Shown here in pieces: positions 6,870-13,687 of a stretch of DNA of 13,687 nt (position 1 is the stretch's first letter; each line of letters opens with the position of its first letter). The DNA is from Deltaproteobacteria bacterium CG_4_8_14_3_um_filter_43_13 (lineage in GTDB: Bacteria > Desulfobacterota > UBA8473). The stretch lies in the NCBI GenBank assembly GCA_002782605.1, contig PFIF01000216.1, positions 1 to 13,687 on the forward strand. The letters run 5' to 3'. The position numbers and the translations under genes are program-made. The notes under the pieces were generated by a model. That model searched no databases, was not told where the DNA came from, and saw only the letters and a list, made by a program, of their open reading frames with translations.

Positions 6870-7448
6870 CTATAGATTACGATCCCCTTTGCTAACCCTT
6901 TCAATATATCCCCGTGTTCGGGTATCGATCTTCAGTATGTCCCCTTCTTCTACAAACAGAGGCACATTAATAACAGCCCCGGTTTTCAGGGTAGCCGGTT
7001 TACTCCCTCCGGATGCCGTATCACCCCTTACTCCCGGGTTTGTACTGGAAACAGGAATCTCGACGAAGATTGGGAGTTCAACAGTTATAGGCTGATCGTT
7101 GTGAAATAGCATGTCCACAACAATGCCATCATGGAGGAAGCCTCTGTTATCCCCAAGCTGCTCCGCATCGAGAGAAATCTGTTCATATGTCTCCTGATCC
7201 ATAAAGTAAAACTTGCCTTCGGCATTATATAGATACTGCATTTTTCTCTGTTTAAGATCAGGTATGCCAACCTTCTCACTTGATCTAAATGTTCTATCAA
7301 TGACATTTCCAGTGACAAGGTTTTTTAATTTTGTTCTTACAAACGCCCCACCCTTACCAGGTTTTACATGCAGAAAATCCACTACTTCATTAGGCTTACC
7401 GTCCAGTTCGATCTTTAAGCCCTTACGAAAATCTGATGTTGAATACAT
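6870..7448 (-). CDS. efp: Elongation factor P
   Basis: The 192-residue protein binds between the ribosomal P and E sites and relieves stalling at proline runs. It has normal length and the usual three beta-barrel domains: KOW-like at about 1-65, OB at 66-128 and a C-terminal OB at 129-188, ending in the family motif DTRTRGYIERV at 175-185. The loop that reaches the peptidyl-transferase centre is KPGKGGAF at 29-36, with K32 at the tip. This is the lysine-type EF-P, not the arginine type modified by EarP; whether K32 is modified cannot be told, because no modification gene is here. The ATG has AGAGAGGA five bases upstream. efp follows the peptidase gene across a palindromic repeat, in the conserved aroQ-peptidase-efp order. 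Confidence 0.97.
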   Translation of the reverse strand: MYSTSDFRKGLKIELDGKPNEVVDFLHVKPGKGGAFVRTKLKNLVTGNVIDRTFRSSEKVGIPDLKQRKMQYLYNAEGKFYFMDQETYEQISLDAEQLGDNRGFLHDGIVVDMLFHNDQPITVELPIFVEIPVSSTNPGVRGDTASGGSKPATLKTGAVINVPLFVEEGDILKIDTRTRGYIERVSKGDRNL

Positions 7449-7486
7449 AGCTTCCTCTCTATTGTTTTGAGGTAACTATTCAGGTA

Positions 7487-7573
7487 GGCACAGAGGCACA
7501 GAGCACCAAAGGCACAAAGTAGGAAAAAAACAACGAAACGACCCTGCTCCGCTCTGCTTTGTGCCTATGTGCC
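7487..7573. repeat. Palindromic repeat with 8-base GGCACANA words, between the peptidase gene and efp
   Basis: GGCACAGAGGCACAGAGC at 7487-7504 is matched by an inverted copy at 7556-7573 with 16 of 18 bases identical. A further direct unit, GGCACAAAG, lies at 7511-7519 in the loop. The left arm breaks into eight-base words (GGCACAGA, GGCACAGA, GCACCAAA, GGCACAAA). The element fills most of the 142-base gap after the peptidase stop. It has no coding capacity, no T-run in terminator position and no obvious promoter. It looks like a dispersed palindromic element; copy number elsewhere cannot be judged. Confidence 0.75.
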
Positions 7574-7590
7574 TTTGCCACTTTGTATCC

Positions 7591-8658
7591 TCAAATTACC
7601 TGTAACTCCTTTGGTAAAAATGTCAATCTTTCATATCCCCGGGAGGTAACCCTTACCATGTCCTCTATCCTAACCCCTCCCCATTTCGGTATATATATGC
7701 CAGGCTCTATAGTAAATACCATTCCTTCCTCTATAACCTCTTTCCCTAAAGGGGAAATGTGGGGCATTTCATGGACTGCCAATCCTACTCCATGGCCTGT
7801 TCCATGCCCGAAGTACTTCCCAAAACCGGCATTGCCAATGTAATCCCTTGCCGCAGAATCAACTTTTGTAACATCTACTCCTGGCTTAATCGCTTCAAAT
7901 GCCTTTTCCTGGGCATCTTTCACTATCTGATAAATCTTCTTTTGTCTGATTGTAGGTTTGCCAACAACCACAGTCTGGGTCTCGTCAGAGTAATAACCTT
8001 GATATCTGGCTCCAAAGTCTATTACAACGAACTCTCCCTTTTTTATCCTTTTACTGGTGGCAATACCGTGGGGCAATGCCGCCCTTTTGCCAGAGGCAAC
8101 TATAGTATCAAACGACACCTTTTCTGCCCCCTTTTTTCTCATGAGATATTCTGTTTCCAGGGCAATCTCCCTCTCTTCTATGCCAACTTTGATCCTGCCT
8201 ACAATATCAAGGTAGCTCTCTGATGCAATCCTTATTGCCTCTTTTATGAGCTTAATCTCGGACCCCTCTTTTTTATTCCTTACACTGTCTAATCCCTCAG
8301 CAATGGGGATCAATTTAGTGTCCTGCAGCCTTTTCAATAGTCTGTTGTAAGCCTCAAAAGTAACGTATTGAGGTTCAAATCCCAGACTCTTAATATTAAG
8401 CTTAGATATCAAATCTGAGATTTCTTCTTCTCTATTGTCATATTCCCTGATAATAAAACCTTTGGTTTGTTCTGATGCCTGAGTTGTATACCTGGTACCT
8501 GTCAGGAAGTAGTTCCTGTTTTGGGAGACCAATATGGCTCCCTCACTTCCGGTAAAGCCGCTCAGGTACCTTACATTGTCCAGATTTAAAACAAGAATAG
8601 CATCTAAACTATACTTTTCAAACCTTTCTCCTATCTTCTTAAGGGCGCTTTTTCTCAC
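7591..8658 (-). CDS. M24-family Xaa-Pro peptidase
   Basis: This 355-residue cytoplasmic metallopeptidase would release amino acids next to proline (Xaa-Pro aminopeptidase or Xaa-Pro dipeptidase). The N-terminal creatinase-like domain spans about 1-130 and the pita-bread catalytic domain 135-355. All five dinuclear metal ligands are visible: D214 (VVIDFGA), D225 (YSDETQT), H289 (GHGTGHG), E318 (TIEPGIY) and E332 (RIEDMV). The accessory histidines H197 (LPHG) and H296 (VHEMP) are also present. The start is GTG at 8658, two bases after the aroQ stop, with AAGAGG five bases upstream; no ATG fits better. The length matches the short peptidase found between aroQ and efp in many bacteria, including the Bacillus yqhT type. 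Aminopeptidase versus dipeptidase cannot be decided by eye. Confidence 0.93.
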   Translation of the reverse strand: MRKSALKKIGERFEKYSLDAILVLNLDNVRYLSGFTGSEGAILVSQNRNYFLTGTRYTTQASEQTKGFIIREYDNREEEISDLISKLNIKSLGFEPQYVTFEAYNRLLKRLQDTKLIPIAEGLDSVRNKKEGSEIKLIKEAIRIASESYLDIVGRIKVGIEEREIALETEYLMRKKGAEKVSFDTIVASGKRAALPHGIATSKRIKKGEFVVIDFGARYQGYYSDETQTVVVGKPTIRQKKIYQIVKDAQEKAFEAIKPGVDVTKVDSAARDYIGNAGFGKYFGHGTGHGVGLAVHEMPHISPLGKEVIEEGMVFTIEPGIYIPKWGGVRIEDMVRVTSRGYERLTFLPKELQVI

Positions 8659-8660
8659 TG

Positions 8661-9101
8661 CTACCTCTTTTCTGCAATACCAATTGCTGCTCTTAACCCC
8701 AAAAGATAGCTGTCCAATCCAAAACCGGCAATCTGCCCCACAACCACATCTGCTAACATGGATTTCTTACGAAAATCCTCCCTCTGATATATATTAGACA
8801 GATGAACCTCTACAGTAGGTATGCCCACGGCAGCAATAGCATCTCTGATAGCCACACTCGTATGAGTATAACCACCGGGATTTATAACTATGGCATGAAA
8901 CCTTCCCATTGCCTCCTGTACTCTGGTAACCAGCTCCCCTTCAGAATTTGATTGAAAGGTTTCAACCGACACCTTTTCTTTCTCCGCAAGTCTCTCTATT
9001 TCCTTGTTGATTTCATCTAAGCTAAATTTACCGTATATCTGAGGCTCCCTTTTTCCTAATAAGTTTAGATTTGGGCCATGCAACACAAGTATTCTTTTCA
9101 T
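8661..9101 (-). CDS. aroQ: 3-dehydroquinate dehydratase, type II
   Basis: The 146-residue enzyme catalyses the third shikimate-pathway step, dehydrating 3-dehydroquinate to 3-dehydroshikimate; the type II family forms a dodecamer with a flavodoxin-like fold. Motifs in order are LHGPNLNLLGKREP at 7-20 with R18, the catalytic tyrosine Y23, FQSNSEGELV at 49-58, INPGGYTHTS at 73-82 (N74, H80), EVHLSNIYQREDFR at 98-111 with catalytic H100, and R107 and R111 for substrate binding. It is complete, with normal length. Its ATG overlaps the stop of the upstream TPR gene by four bases (ATGA), and the peptidase gene follows after two bases, so the three are translationally linked. It acts directly after AroB, which is encoded two genes upstream. 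Confidence 0.97.
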   Translation of the reverse strand: MKRILVLHGPNLNLLGKREPQIYGKFSLDEINKEIERLAEKEKVSVETFQSNSEGELVTRVQEAMGRFHAIVINPGGYTHTSVAIRDAIAAVGIPTVEVHLSNIYQREDFRKKSMLADVVVGQIAGFGLDSYLLGLRAAIGIAEKR

Positions 9102-9709
9102 ACCTGTCTCCTTGTCTGTCCCTTTAACCCTTCAAGATTCCTTAACCATCTGTTAAGGGTGATTATAATACTTCCAGTCTTAGAAGAATAAAGAGGGATA
9201 TCCACCCCAGTTGAGCCAGATCCCTTTATCCTTTCAGTTAAATCCTTTATTTTGTTTTGAATTGCAGTATTCTCCGGGTCTGCAGCAAGAATATCCCGGT
9301 AGATTTCCAGTGCTCTCTTCGGGTGCCCCTGTTTTATGTAAATCTCTGCAATTGTACTTGTAGAAATCTTTATCTTACCATCAGACTTCTCTTCAATTTC
9401 TTTTGAGAAGGTTTTTTCTAAAGAATTCGCTATCCCATTAATCTCTGAATCCTCTGAATCATACGCAGAGAACATACGATAAAACCTTGAAGCCTCTTCT
9501 ATGTTGCCTTCCTTTTCATGTATCTCCCCTAAAATCTTATAAATAATTATATTATTGGAAATGAAGTTAGCAACCTTTTCCAGCTCTTTCCGTGCCTCTT
9601 TCAGCATTCCTTTTTCAAAGTACAATCTGCCCAAACTCAATCTGGCATTCCAATCTCCGGGATTGACCCTGAGCCTATCGAGACATATCTGAATGACCTT
9701 GTCTAGCAT
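9098..9709 (-). CDS. Small TPR-repeat protein of unknown role
   Basis: This soluble, mostly helical protein of 203 residues contains tetratricopeptide repeats at about 20-53 (LGRLYFEKGMLKEARKELEK), 54-87 (KILGEIHEKEGNIEEASRFYR) and 116-149 (IAEIYIKQGHPKRALEIYRD followed by the typical turn ADPEN). An acidic/basic linker lies at 100-115. The C-terminus (IITLNRWLRNLE at 182-193) resembles a short tail I associate with similar deltaproteobacterial proteins. There is no signal peptide or membrane segment. I start it at ATG 9709, which has AAGGA four bases upstream. The longer reading from GTG 9730 would place its first codons inside a repeat arm. It sits between aroB and aroQ and overlaps aroQ by four bases. 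TPR proteins bind other proteins, but the partner cannot be deduced. Confidence 0.8.
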   Translation of the reverse strand: MLDKVIQICLDRLRVNPGDWNARLSLGRLYFEKGMLKEARKELEKVANFISNNIIIYKILGEIHEKEGNIEEASRFYRMFSAYDSEDSEINGIANSLEKTFSKEIEEKSDGKIKISTSTIAEIYIKQGHPKRALEIYRDILAADPENTAIQNKIKDLTERIKGSGSTGVDIPLYSSKTGSIIITLNRWLRNLEGLKGQTRRQV

Positions 9710-9753
9710 ACCATCCTTGTAACCGTTCACGGTTCTCAGTTTACAGTAATTAC

Positions 9754-9777
9754 AACAGCAGGCTTAAGCCCGCTGTT
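9754..9777 (-). other. Strong hairpin at the centre of the 9719-9839 element
   Basis: Twelve bases on each side are complementary, with a single A/C mismatch on the plus strand that becomes a G-U pair in minus-strand RNA. A stem of about ten pairs with a TTAA loop results. Minus-strand RNA continues with GTAATTACTG, so there is no T-run and no canonical terminator. It may act as a read-through attenuator or mRNA end-stabiliser for aroB. Confidence 0.5.
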
Positions 9778-9804
9778 ATATAAAGCTTGGAACATTTTTG
9801 CCAA
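9775..9804 (-). promoter_or_regulatory. Possible sigma-70 promoter inside the repeat, driving TPR-aroQ-peptidase-efp-mutase
   Basis: On the minus strand TTGGCA (9804-9799, five of six consensus bases) and TATAAC (9780-9775, five of six) are separated by 18 bases. The predicted start, about seven bases on, gives a leader of roughly 60 bases before the TPR ATG at 9709. The -10 overlaps the edge of the hairpin at 9754-9777. The match is seen; activity is inferred. Confidence 0.4.
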
Positions 9805-9838
9805 CTGTTAACTGTGAACCGACAACCGTGAACGGTTA

Positions 9839-10909
9839 CTAATTTAGATACTCAGCGATATCTTCTGCTGCTAAATCAGCAAATTTAACACGGCCAATAT
9901 CCTCTGCCAAAACAAACTTGACCTTATTGCATCTCATCTTTTTATCCAGTTCTATAACATTAACGTATTCATCTTTGGAAAATTCAGGCAAATCGGTTGG
10001 CAGGCCGGCTCTTTGAATCAATGTCTTAACCCTATGAAAAACACTTTCATTACAGACCCCCATTTTAACCGATAAATGGGTTGCAGTTACCATACCGATA
10101 GCCACTGCTTCACCGTGTTTATAACTCTTATAATCCGTCAATGCCTCTATTGCGTGACCTATTGTATGTCCAAAATTCAAGATCGATCTCAGTCCACTCT
10201 CTTTCTCATCCTCCTCAACAATCTTTGCCTTAATAGAGCAGCACCTCTTTACGACCCTTAAGATGTATTTTCGATCCAGTCCGAGAATCCTTTCCAGATT
10301 GTCCTCTAAGTCCTTGAACAGATCGGAATCCCATATAATTCCATACTTTATTACCTCAGCCAGACCAGAAATAAACTCTGATTCAGGGAGGGTCTTAAGG
10401 GTATCGGCATCTATAAAAACAAGACTTGGCTGATAAAAGGCACCGATCAGGTTTTTGCCTTTTGGATGGTTTACCCCTGTTTTCCCGCCGACACTGCTGT
10501 CTACCTGGGCGAGAAGGGTTGTAGGGACTTGAATATAAGGTATCCCCCGAAGGAAGGTAGCTGCAACAAAACCGGTAATATCCCCAATAACCCCTCCTCC
10601 AAGTGCGATTAGGGCAGATTTGCGATCCATCTTGAGAGAGACAAGTTTGTCATAAAGTATGCTTGTCCACTCCAGCGATTTGTATCCTTCTCCATCCGGG
10701 ATTTCAATTGGAAAGACACTGAAGCCTGCATCTAGCAAGCTCCTCTCTACAGTATTTAAAAAAAGCCCTGCCACTTCGGGATTTGTGACAACGCTGATTT
10801 TATCACTGAAATCATATTCCTTTATTACCTTACCTAATTCGGTAAGGTTATTATAACCAAAGCATATAGGGTAGCTTCTGTTACCAAGATTTACCGTTAT
10901 CTTGTCCAT
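9839..10909 (-). CDS. aroB: 3-dehydroquinate synthase
   Basis: This NAD- and divalent-metal-dependent enzyme converts DAHP to 3-dehydroquinate, the second step of the shikimate pathway. With residues numbered from the TTG at 10912, GGGVIGD is at 105-111 and the block VPTTLLAQVDSSVGGKTGVN at 129-148 includes D138 and K144, followed by K153. The metal ligands are E186 (GLAEVIKYG), H249 (NFGHTIGHA) and H266 (KHGEAVAIG). The length of 356 residues is normal and the gene is complete. I prefer ATG 10909, with GAAGGA five bases upstream; TTG at 10912 is one codon earlier and too close to that site. A nested palindromic repeat separates it from secF, and another separates it from the TPR gene. Its product is the substrate of AroQ, encoded two genes downstream. 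Confidence 0.97.
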   Translation of the reverse strand: MDKITVNLGNRSYPICFGYNNLTELGKVIKEYDFSDKISVVTNPEVAGLFLNTVERSLLDAGFSVFPIEIPDGEGYKSLEWTSILYDKLVSLKMDRKSALIALGGGVIGDITGFVAATFLRGIPYIQVPTTLLAQVDSSVGGKTGVNHPKGKNLIGAFYQPSLVFIDADTLKTLPESEFISGLAEVIKYGIIWDSDLFKDLEDNLERILGLDRKYILRVVKRCCSIKAKIVEEDEKESGLRSILNFGHTIGHAIEALTDYKSYKHGEAVAIGMVTATHLSVKMGVCNESVFHRVKTLIQRAGLPTDLPEFSKDEYVNVIELDKKMRCNKVKFVLAEDIGRVKFADLAAEDIAEYLN

Positions 10910-10932
10910 CAAAGTCCTTCATCAATTATAGT

Positions 10933-11106
10933 GTTGAAAAAGTATCCCTGAGGGCGAACATCGTCAAAAACCGGAAGTCGTAAATCGTGAATCGTAAATG
11001 GGTGTTATACTTTTTATTTATTTTATTTACGACTCGCGACTTACGATTTACGATCATAGATGGGTCAAAAAATGGATGTTGAAGCGAAAAGGGATACTTC
11101 TTCAAC
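10933..11106. repeat. Nested inverted-repeat element between secF and aroB
   Basis: The outer arms are GTTGAANAAGTATCCCT at 10933-10949 and its inverse at 11090-11106, with 16 of 17 bases matching. Inside lies a second pair, 10975-10999 against 11025-11049, with 21 of 25 matching. The inner arms are built from seven-base words (TCGTAAA, TCGTGAA, TCGTAAA on one side; TCGTAAG, TCGCGAG, TCGTAAA on the other). The inner loop (11000-11024) is very AT-rich. There is no coding capacity. It may be one element inserted in another, or one compound element. Confidence 0.75.
11067..11106 (-). terminator. Terminator-like hairpin after secF
   Basis: On the minus strand GTTGAAG (11106-11100) pairs perfectly with CTTCAAC (11084-11078) across a 15-base loop, and a run of six T (11072-11067) follows five bases after the stem. 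It lies 60 bases past the secF stop, within the outer repeat arm. The stem is short and the loop large, so termination would be partial at best. Confidence 0.3.
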
Positions 11107-11165
11107 GCTCTCTTAAGAAATGGGATTAACCGGCTATCGGAAGCAACTCTGGATCGAAAGAAAGG

Positions 11166-12089
11166 TTACCGCCTTTTACCTTTCTTTCCTGGGAAAAATT
11201 TCTCCCATAAGAGCACTATGGGGCTGGCTACAAAAACAGTGGAATAGGTACCGGCAATAACCCCCACTATTAAGGCAAAGGCAAAGTCATGTATAACGCT
11301 GCCACCTAGAATGAATAATGCAATGACTACAAAAAGGACGGTACCTGAAGTAAGAATGGTCCTGCTCAGTGTCTCATTAATGCTGGAGTTCATAATTAGT
11401 TCCAGTTTTTTCCCGGCCATCTTTCTACGGTTCTCTCTGATCCTGTCGTATATGACTATAGTATCGTTTATGGAAAAGCCCACAATGGTCAGGACGGCAG
11501 CCAAAACCGGCAGGGTAAACTCTCTATCTGTTATAGAAAATGCGCCTATAGTAACAGTTACATCATGAACCAGTGCCAGAACACCTCCCAGGGCAAACCT
11601 GAATTCAAATCTAAATCCAATGTATACCAGAATACCAATCATCCCATAGATAAGAGCCATAAGCGCTTTATAACGGAGCTCCTTCTCTACCTGAGGACCA
11701 ACGACCTCTACACGCCTTATCTCGAATCCATTCTGTCCATACCTTTTTTGAAAAGTCTCTTGAACCCTGTCTGACAGTCCCTCATTCTTAGAGGATGTAT
11801 TTTTAAACCTGATTATATACTCATTGCCACCCTTTTCGCTGTATTGCTGAATAATGCTGTCCCTCAACCCGATCTCGTTTAAAACCTTTCTTATTTCGCC
11901 CGGGGTTGTCTCATTCGTAAACCTTACCTGAACTAATGCCCCCCCGGCAAAGTCTATACCAAAATTCAGGCCTCCTTTAAGTACTATAGATAGAATACTG
12001 GCTAAGATCAATATGGAAGAAAGCATAAAGGCGATCCATCTTCTCCCGAGAAAATCTATATTTATTTCAGGCTTAACAATGCTTATCAT
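11166..12089 (-). CDS. secF: Protein translocase subunit SecF
   Basis: The 307-residue inner-membrane partner of SecD uses the proton gradient to help pull proteins through SecYEG. The first membrane segment is at 17-36, followed by FGIDFAGGALVQVRF at 43-57 and a periplasmic domain to about 138. Five further segments lie at 141-158, 163-186, 192-212, 245-263 and 268-294. The conserved SecF block VGFSINDTIVIYDRIREN is at 203-220, with basic GKKGKRR at the C-terminus. The ATG overlaps the secD stop by four bases (ATGA), the usual coupling of this pair. It is complete and of normal length. A terminator-like hairpin and a nested repeat follow. Confidence 0.97.
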   Translation of the reverse strand: MISIVKPEINIDFLGRRWIAFMLSSILILASILSIVLKGGLNFGIDFAGGALVQVRFTNETTPGEIRKVLNEIGLRDSIIQQYSEKGGNEYIIRFKNTSSKNEGLSDRVQETFQKRYGQNGFEIRRVEVVGPQVEKELRYKALMALIYGMIGILVYIGFRFEFRFALGGVLALVHDVTVTIGAFSITDREFTLPVLAAVLTIVGFSINDTIVIYDRIRENRRKMAGKKLELIMNSSINETLSRTILTSGTVLFVVIALFILGGSVIHDFAFALIVGVIAGTYSTVFVASPIVLLWEKFFPGKKGKRR

Positions 12090-13675
12090 ATACTCAGTGT
12101 CCTCACTCTCCTCTTTGTCAGGACCAGATCATATATGAACCTGGTCACGAAGAGCGCAGTAAAGAAACTTGCAACAATACCGATGGTTAAAGTAACTGCA
12201 AACCCTTTGACAGGCCCTGTTCCAAATTGAAATAAAAGGGCAGCAGTAATCAATGTAGTAAGATTGGAATCGAGTATTGTTCGGAATGCCCTGTCGTAAC
12301 CAGCATCAATGGCGGACCTGGGTGTTTTACCAAGCAAAAGCTCCTCTCTTGTGCGCTCGAGTATCAGAATATTGGCATCCACAGCCATGCCTATAGTCAA
12401 AACAATCCCTGCTATTCCAGGCAGAGTGAGGGTTGCCTGAAAGGCTGCCATTGCTGCCATTATCAGTATGATATTAAGGATCAATGCCATATTTGCAACA
12501 ACACCGGAGAGCTTATAGTAAAACATCATAAATAAGATAACAACTATCCCCCCAATAATTATAGATATAACGCCGCTATGGATAGAGTCCCTGCCAAGAG
12601 ATGGGCCAACAGTCCTCTCTTCAATATACCTCACAGGGGCTGGAAGAGAGCCTGCCCGAAGAACAATGGCAAGATCATGTGCTTCCTCAGCAGTAAACGA
12701 TCCTGTAATTTGAGCGCTGCCGCCCGATATTCTCTCCTGGATAACCGGGGCAGAATAGACATTTTTGTCCAGGACTATGGCAAGACGCTTATTTACATTT
12801 GCAGCGGTAATCCTGTCAAACAACCGTTTGCCCCTGTTATCAAACTCCATAGTCACATACGGTGTCTGATACTGGCTGTCAATCCTGACTTTTGCATCGG
12901 TTATAACATCACCGGTCATCAAGGTCTTCTCTTTTAATAGATATGGTTTATTTACAACCCTCTCAGCCTCTCTGTCCACGATCTTTTGGTATAGAACCTC
13001 GTCTCCTGAAGGGATGTTACCCGTTGATGCATCCTCAATACTATGCTCATCATCGACTAATTTAAATTCCAAAAGGGCAGTCTTCCCTATAAGGTCCTTT
13101 GCCCGCTTTATATCTTTGATACCGGGAAGCTGCACAAGGATATTTTTTTCACCCTGCCTCTGGATAATCGGCTCGCTGACACCGAATTGGTCAATCCTGT
13201 TTCTGATGGTCTCCAGACCCTGGTCAACTGCAAACTTCTCTATATGTTCGACCTCCTTATCAGAAAGCCCTAATCTAACTGAGAGACTCCCCTTATCATC
13301 CTTCGTAGGCAACTCCTTCAGATTGAAGAATTCAGAATCAAGAACCTCTTTAAGTTTATCCATGTACGCGGAGCTTTGAAACTCAACCAGTATCTCCTTG
13401 CCACTGACCCTTTCCAGCTTACTGTATCTGATCCCTTTCTTCAAAAGGCTATCCTTTAAATCCCCTGAAACCCTCTCAACCGCATTTTCCACTGCCTTAG
13501 AAGTCTCTACCTCTAAAAGCAGATGAGTACCCCCCTGAAGATCCAATCCCAATTTTATCTGTTTCTTTGGCCACCATTCAGGGAATTGGTCAGAAATTGA
13601 AGCAGATAGATAAACCAGAGAAACTATGGTAACTATCGCAATCAGCAAGGCTTTCCATCTTAAATTACCGGACAT
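12086..13675 (-). CDS. secD: Protein translocase subunit SecD
   Basis: SecD is the larger half of the SecDF translocation motor. In the 531-residue reading from 13681, a membrane segment at 9-27 is followed by LGLDLQGGTHLLLEV at 44-58. The large periplasmic region (to about 360) contains TIRNRIDQFGVSEPIIQRQG at 158-177. Five more membrane segments lie between 366 and 514, with the D5 block TIGMAVDANILILERTREEL at 429-448 and its conserved D435. There are two candidate starts. ATG 13675 (529 residues) has GGAG seven bases upstream and is preferred; ATG 13681 has the same GGAG only one base away. Lack of yajC, which usually precedes secD, is explained by the window edge. Confidence 0.96.
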   Translation of the reverse strand: MSGNLRWKALLIAIVTIVSLVYLSASISDQFPEWWPKKQIKLGLDLQGGTHLLLEVETSKAVENAVERVSGDLKDSLLKKGIRYSKLERVSGKEILVEFQSSAYMDKLKEVLDSEFFNLKELPTKDDKGSLSVRLGLSDKEVEHIEKFAVDQGLETIRNRIDQFGVSEPIIQRQGEKNILVQLPGIKDIKRAKDLIGKTALLEFKLVDDEHSIEDASTGNIPSGDEVLYQKIVDREAERVVNKPYLLKEKTLMTGDVITDAKVRIDSQYQTPYVTMEFDNRGKRLFDRITAANVNKRLAIVLDKNVYSAPVIQERISGGSAQITGSFTAEEAHDLAIVLRAGSLPAPVRYIEERTVGPSLGRDSIHSGVISIIIGGIVVILFMMFYYKLSGVVANMALILNIILIMAAMAAFQATLTLPGIAGIVLTIGMAVDANILILERTREELLLGKTPRSAIDAGYDRAFRTILDSNLTTLITAALLFQFGTGPVKGFAVTLTIGIVASFFTALFVTRFIYDLVLTKRRVRTLSI

Positions 13676-13687
13676 ACCCATTCTCCA

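Larger units (their letters stand above)
9719..9839. repeat. 121-base palindromic element filling the aroB-TPR gap
   Basis: GTAACCGTTCACGGTT at 9719-9734 has a perfect 16-base inverted copy at 9824-9839. Extending inward, 26 of 29 bases match (9719-9747 against 9811-9839). The arms contain seven-base words of the form GGTTCAC/AGTTAAC. The left end abuts the TPR ribosome binding site (9718-9714) and the right end includes the last base of the aroB stop codon. The centre holds a second palindrome (9754-9777). The ends and size suggest a mobile non-autonomous (MITE- or REP-like) element; no target duplication is recognisable. Confidence 0.8.

Noticed and set aside
6870..7448. EF-P considered as the arginine (EarP) type or YeiP paralogue
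   Set aside because: The loop is PGKGG with Lys at the tip, and the remaining motifs fit canonical EF-P.
7487..7573. Repeated GGCACANA units considered as a CRISPR array or promoter operator array
   Set aside because: Units are only eight bases with no unique spacers, and the arrangement is an imperfect inverted repeat, so neither CRISPR nor an operator array is supported.
10925..10930. Perfect TATAAT (minus strand) just upstream of aroB
   Set aside because: No -35-like hexamer lies at 16-18 bases, and the predicted transcript start would fall in the ribosome binding site, leaving almost no leader. Chance AT match is more likely.
12578..13379. Two open frames of about 120 codons on the plus strand inside secD
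   Set aside because: Both are antisense to conserved SecD sequence, have no recognisable motifs and show shadow-type composition.

Overview
The window is a gene-dense stretch in which every supportable gene lies on the minus strand, so transcription runs from high to low coordinates. It looks like an anaerobic Desulfobacterota ("deltaproteobacterial") chromosome. This is an inference from three things: the AT-leaning bacterial gene style with strong Shine-Dalgarno sites; a branched-chain (LIV-type) ABC transporter whose operon encloses an acyl-CoA synthetase; and the neighbourhood secD-secF-aroB-TPR-aroQ-peptidase-efp. No 16S or other strict taxonomic marker is present.

Right block (13675 to 5172). 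secD and secF (protein export, 4-base ATGA overlap) are followed by aroB (3-dehydroquinate synthase), a small TPR protein, aroQ (type II 3-dehydroquinase), an M24 Xaa-Pro peptidase, efp (elongation factor P) and the large subunit of a B12-dependent acyl-CoA mutase. AroB and AroQ catalyse steps 2 and 3 of the shikimate pathway. aroQ-peptidase-efp is a widely conserved trio. The mutase sits 30 bases behind efp and lacks both a B12-binding domain and a nearby small subunit.

Left block (4733 to 1). After a 435-base gene-free stretch comes livG, an AMP-forming acyl-CoA synthetase, livH and livM, tightly packed. A strong ribosome binding site at the left edge announces another gene, probably the rest of the transporter. 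Together these should import an organic acid or branched-chain amino acid and activate an acid to its CoA thioester.

Two things stand out. First, the mutase keeps the family scaffold, but the positions that hold the substrate in methylmalonyl-CoA mutase look replaced (Tyr to Val, Arg to Gly, catalytic His to Asp), which suggests a different or unknown substrate. Second, the larger intergenic gaps carry palindromic elements whose arms are built of short 7-8 base tandem words (7487-7573, 9719-9839, 10933-11106, and a degenerate one at 5007-5173). One of them fills the aroB-TPR gap exactly and carries a promoter-like sequence.

I see no tRNA, rRNA, CRISPR array, transposase, phage gene or defence system.
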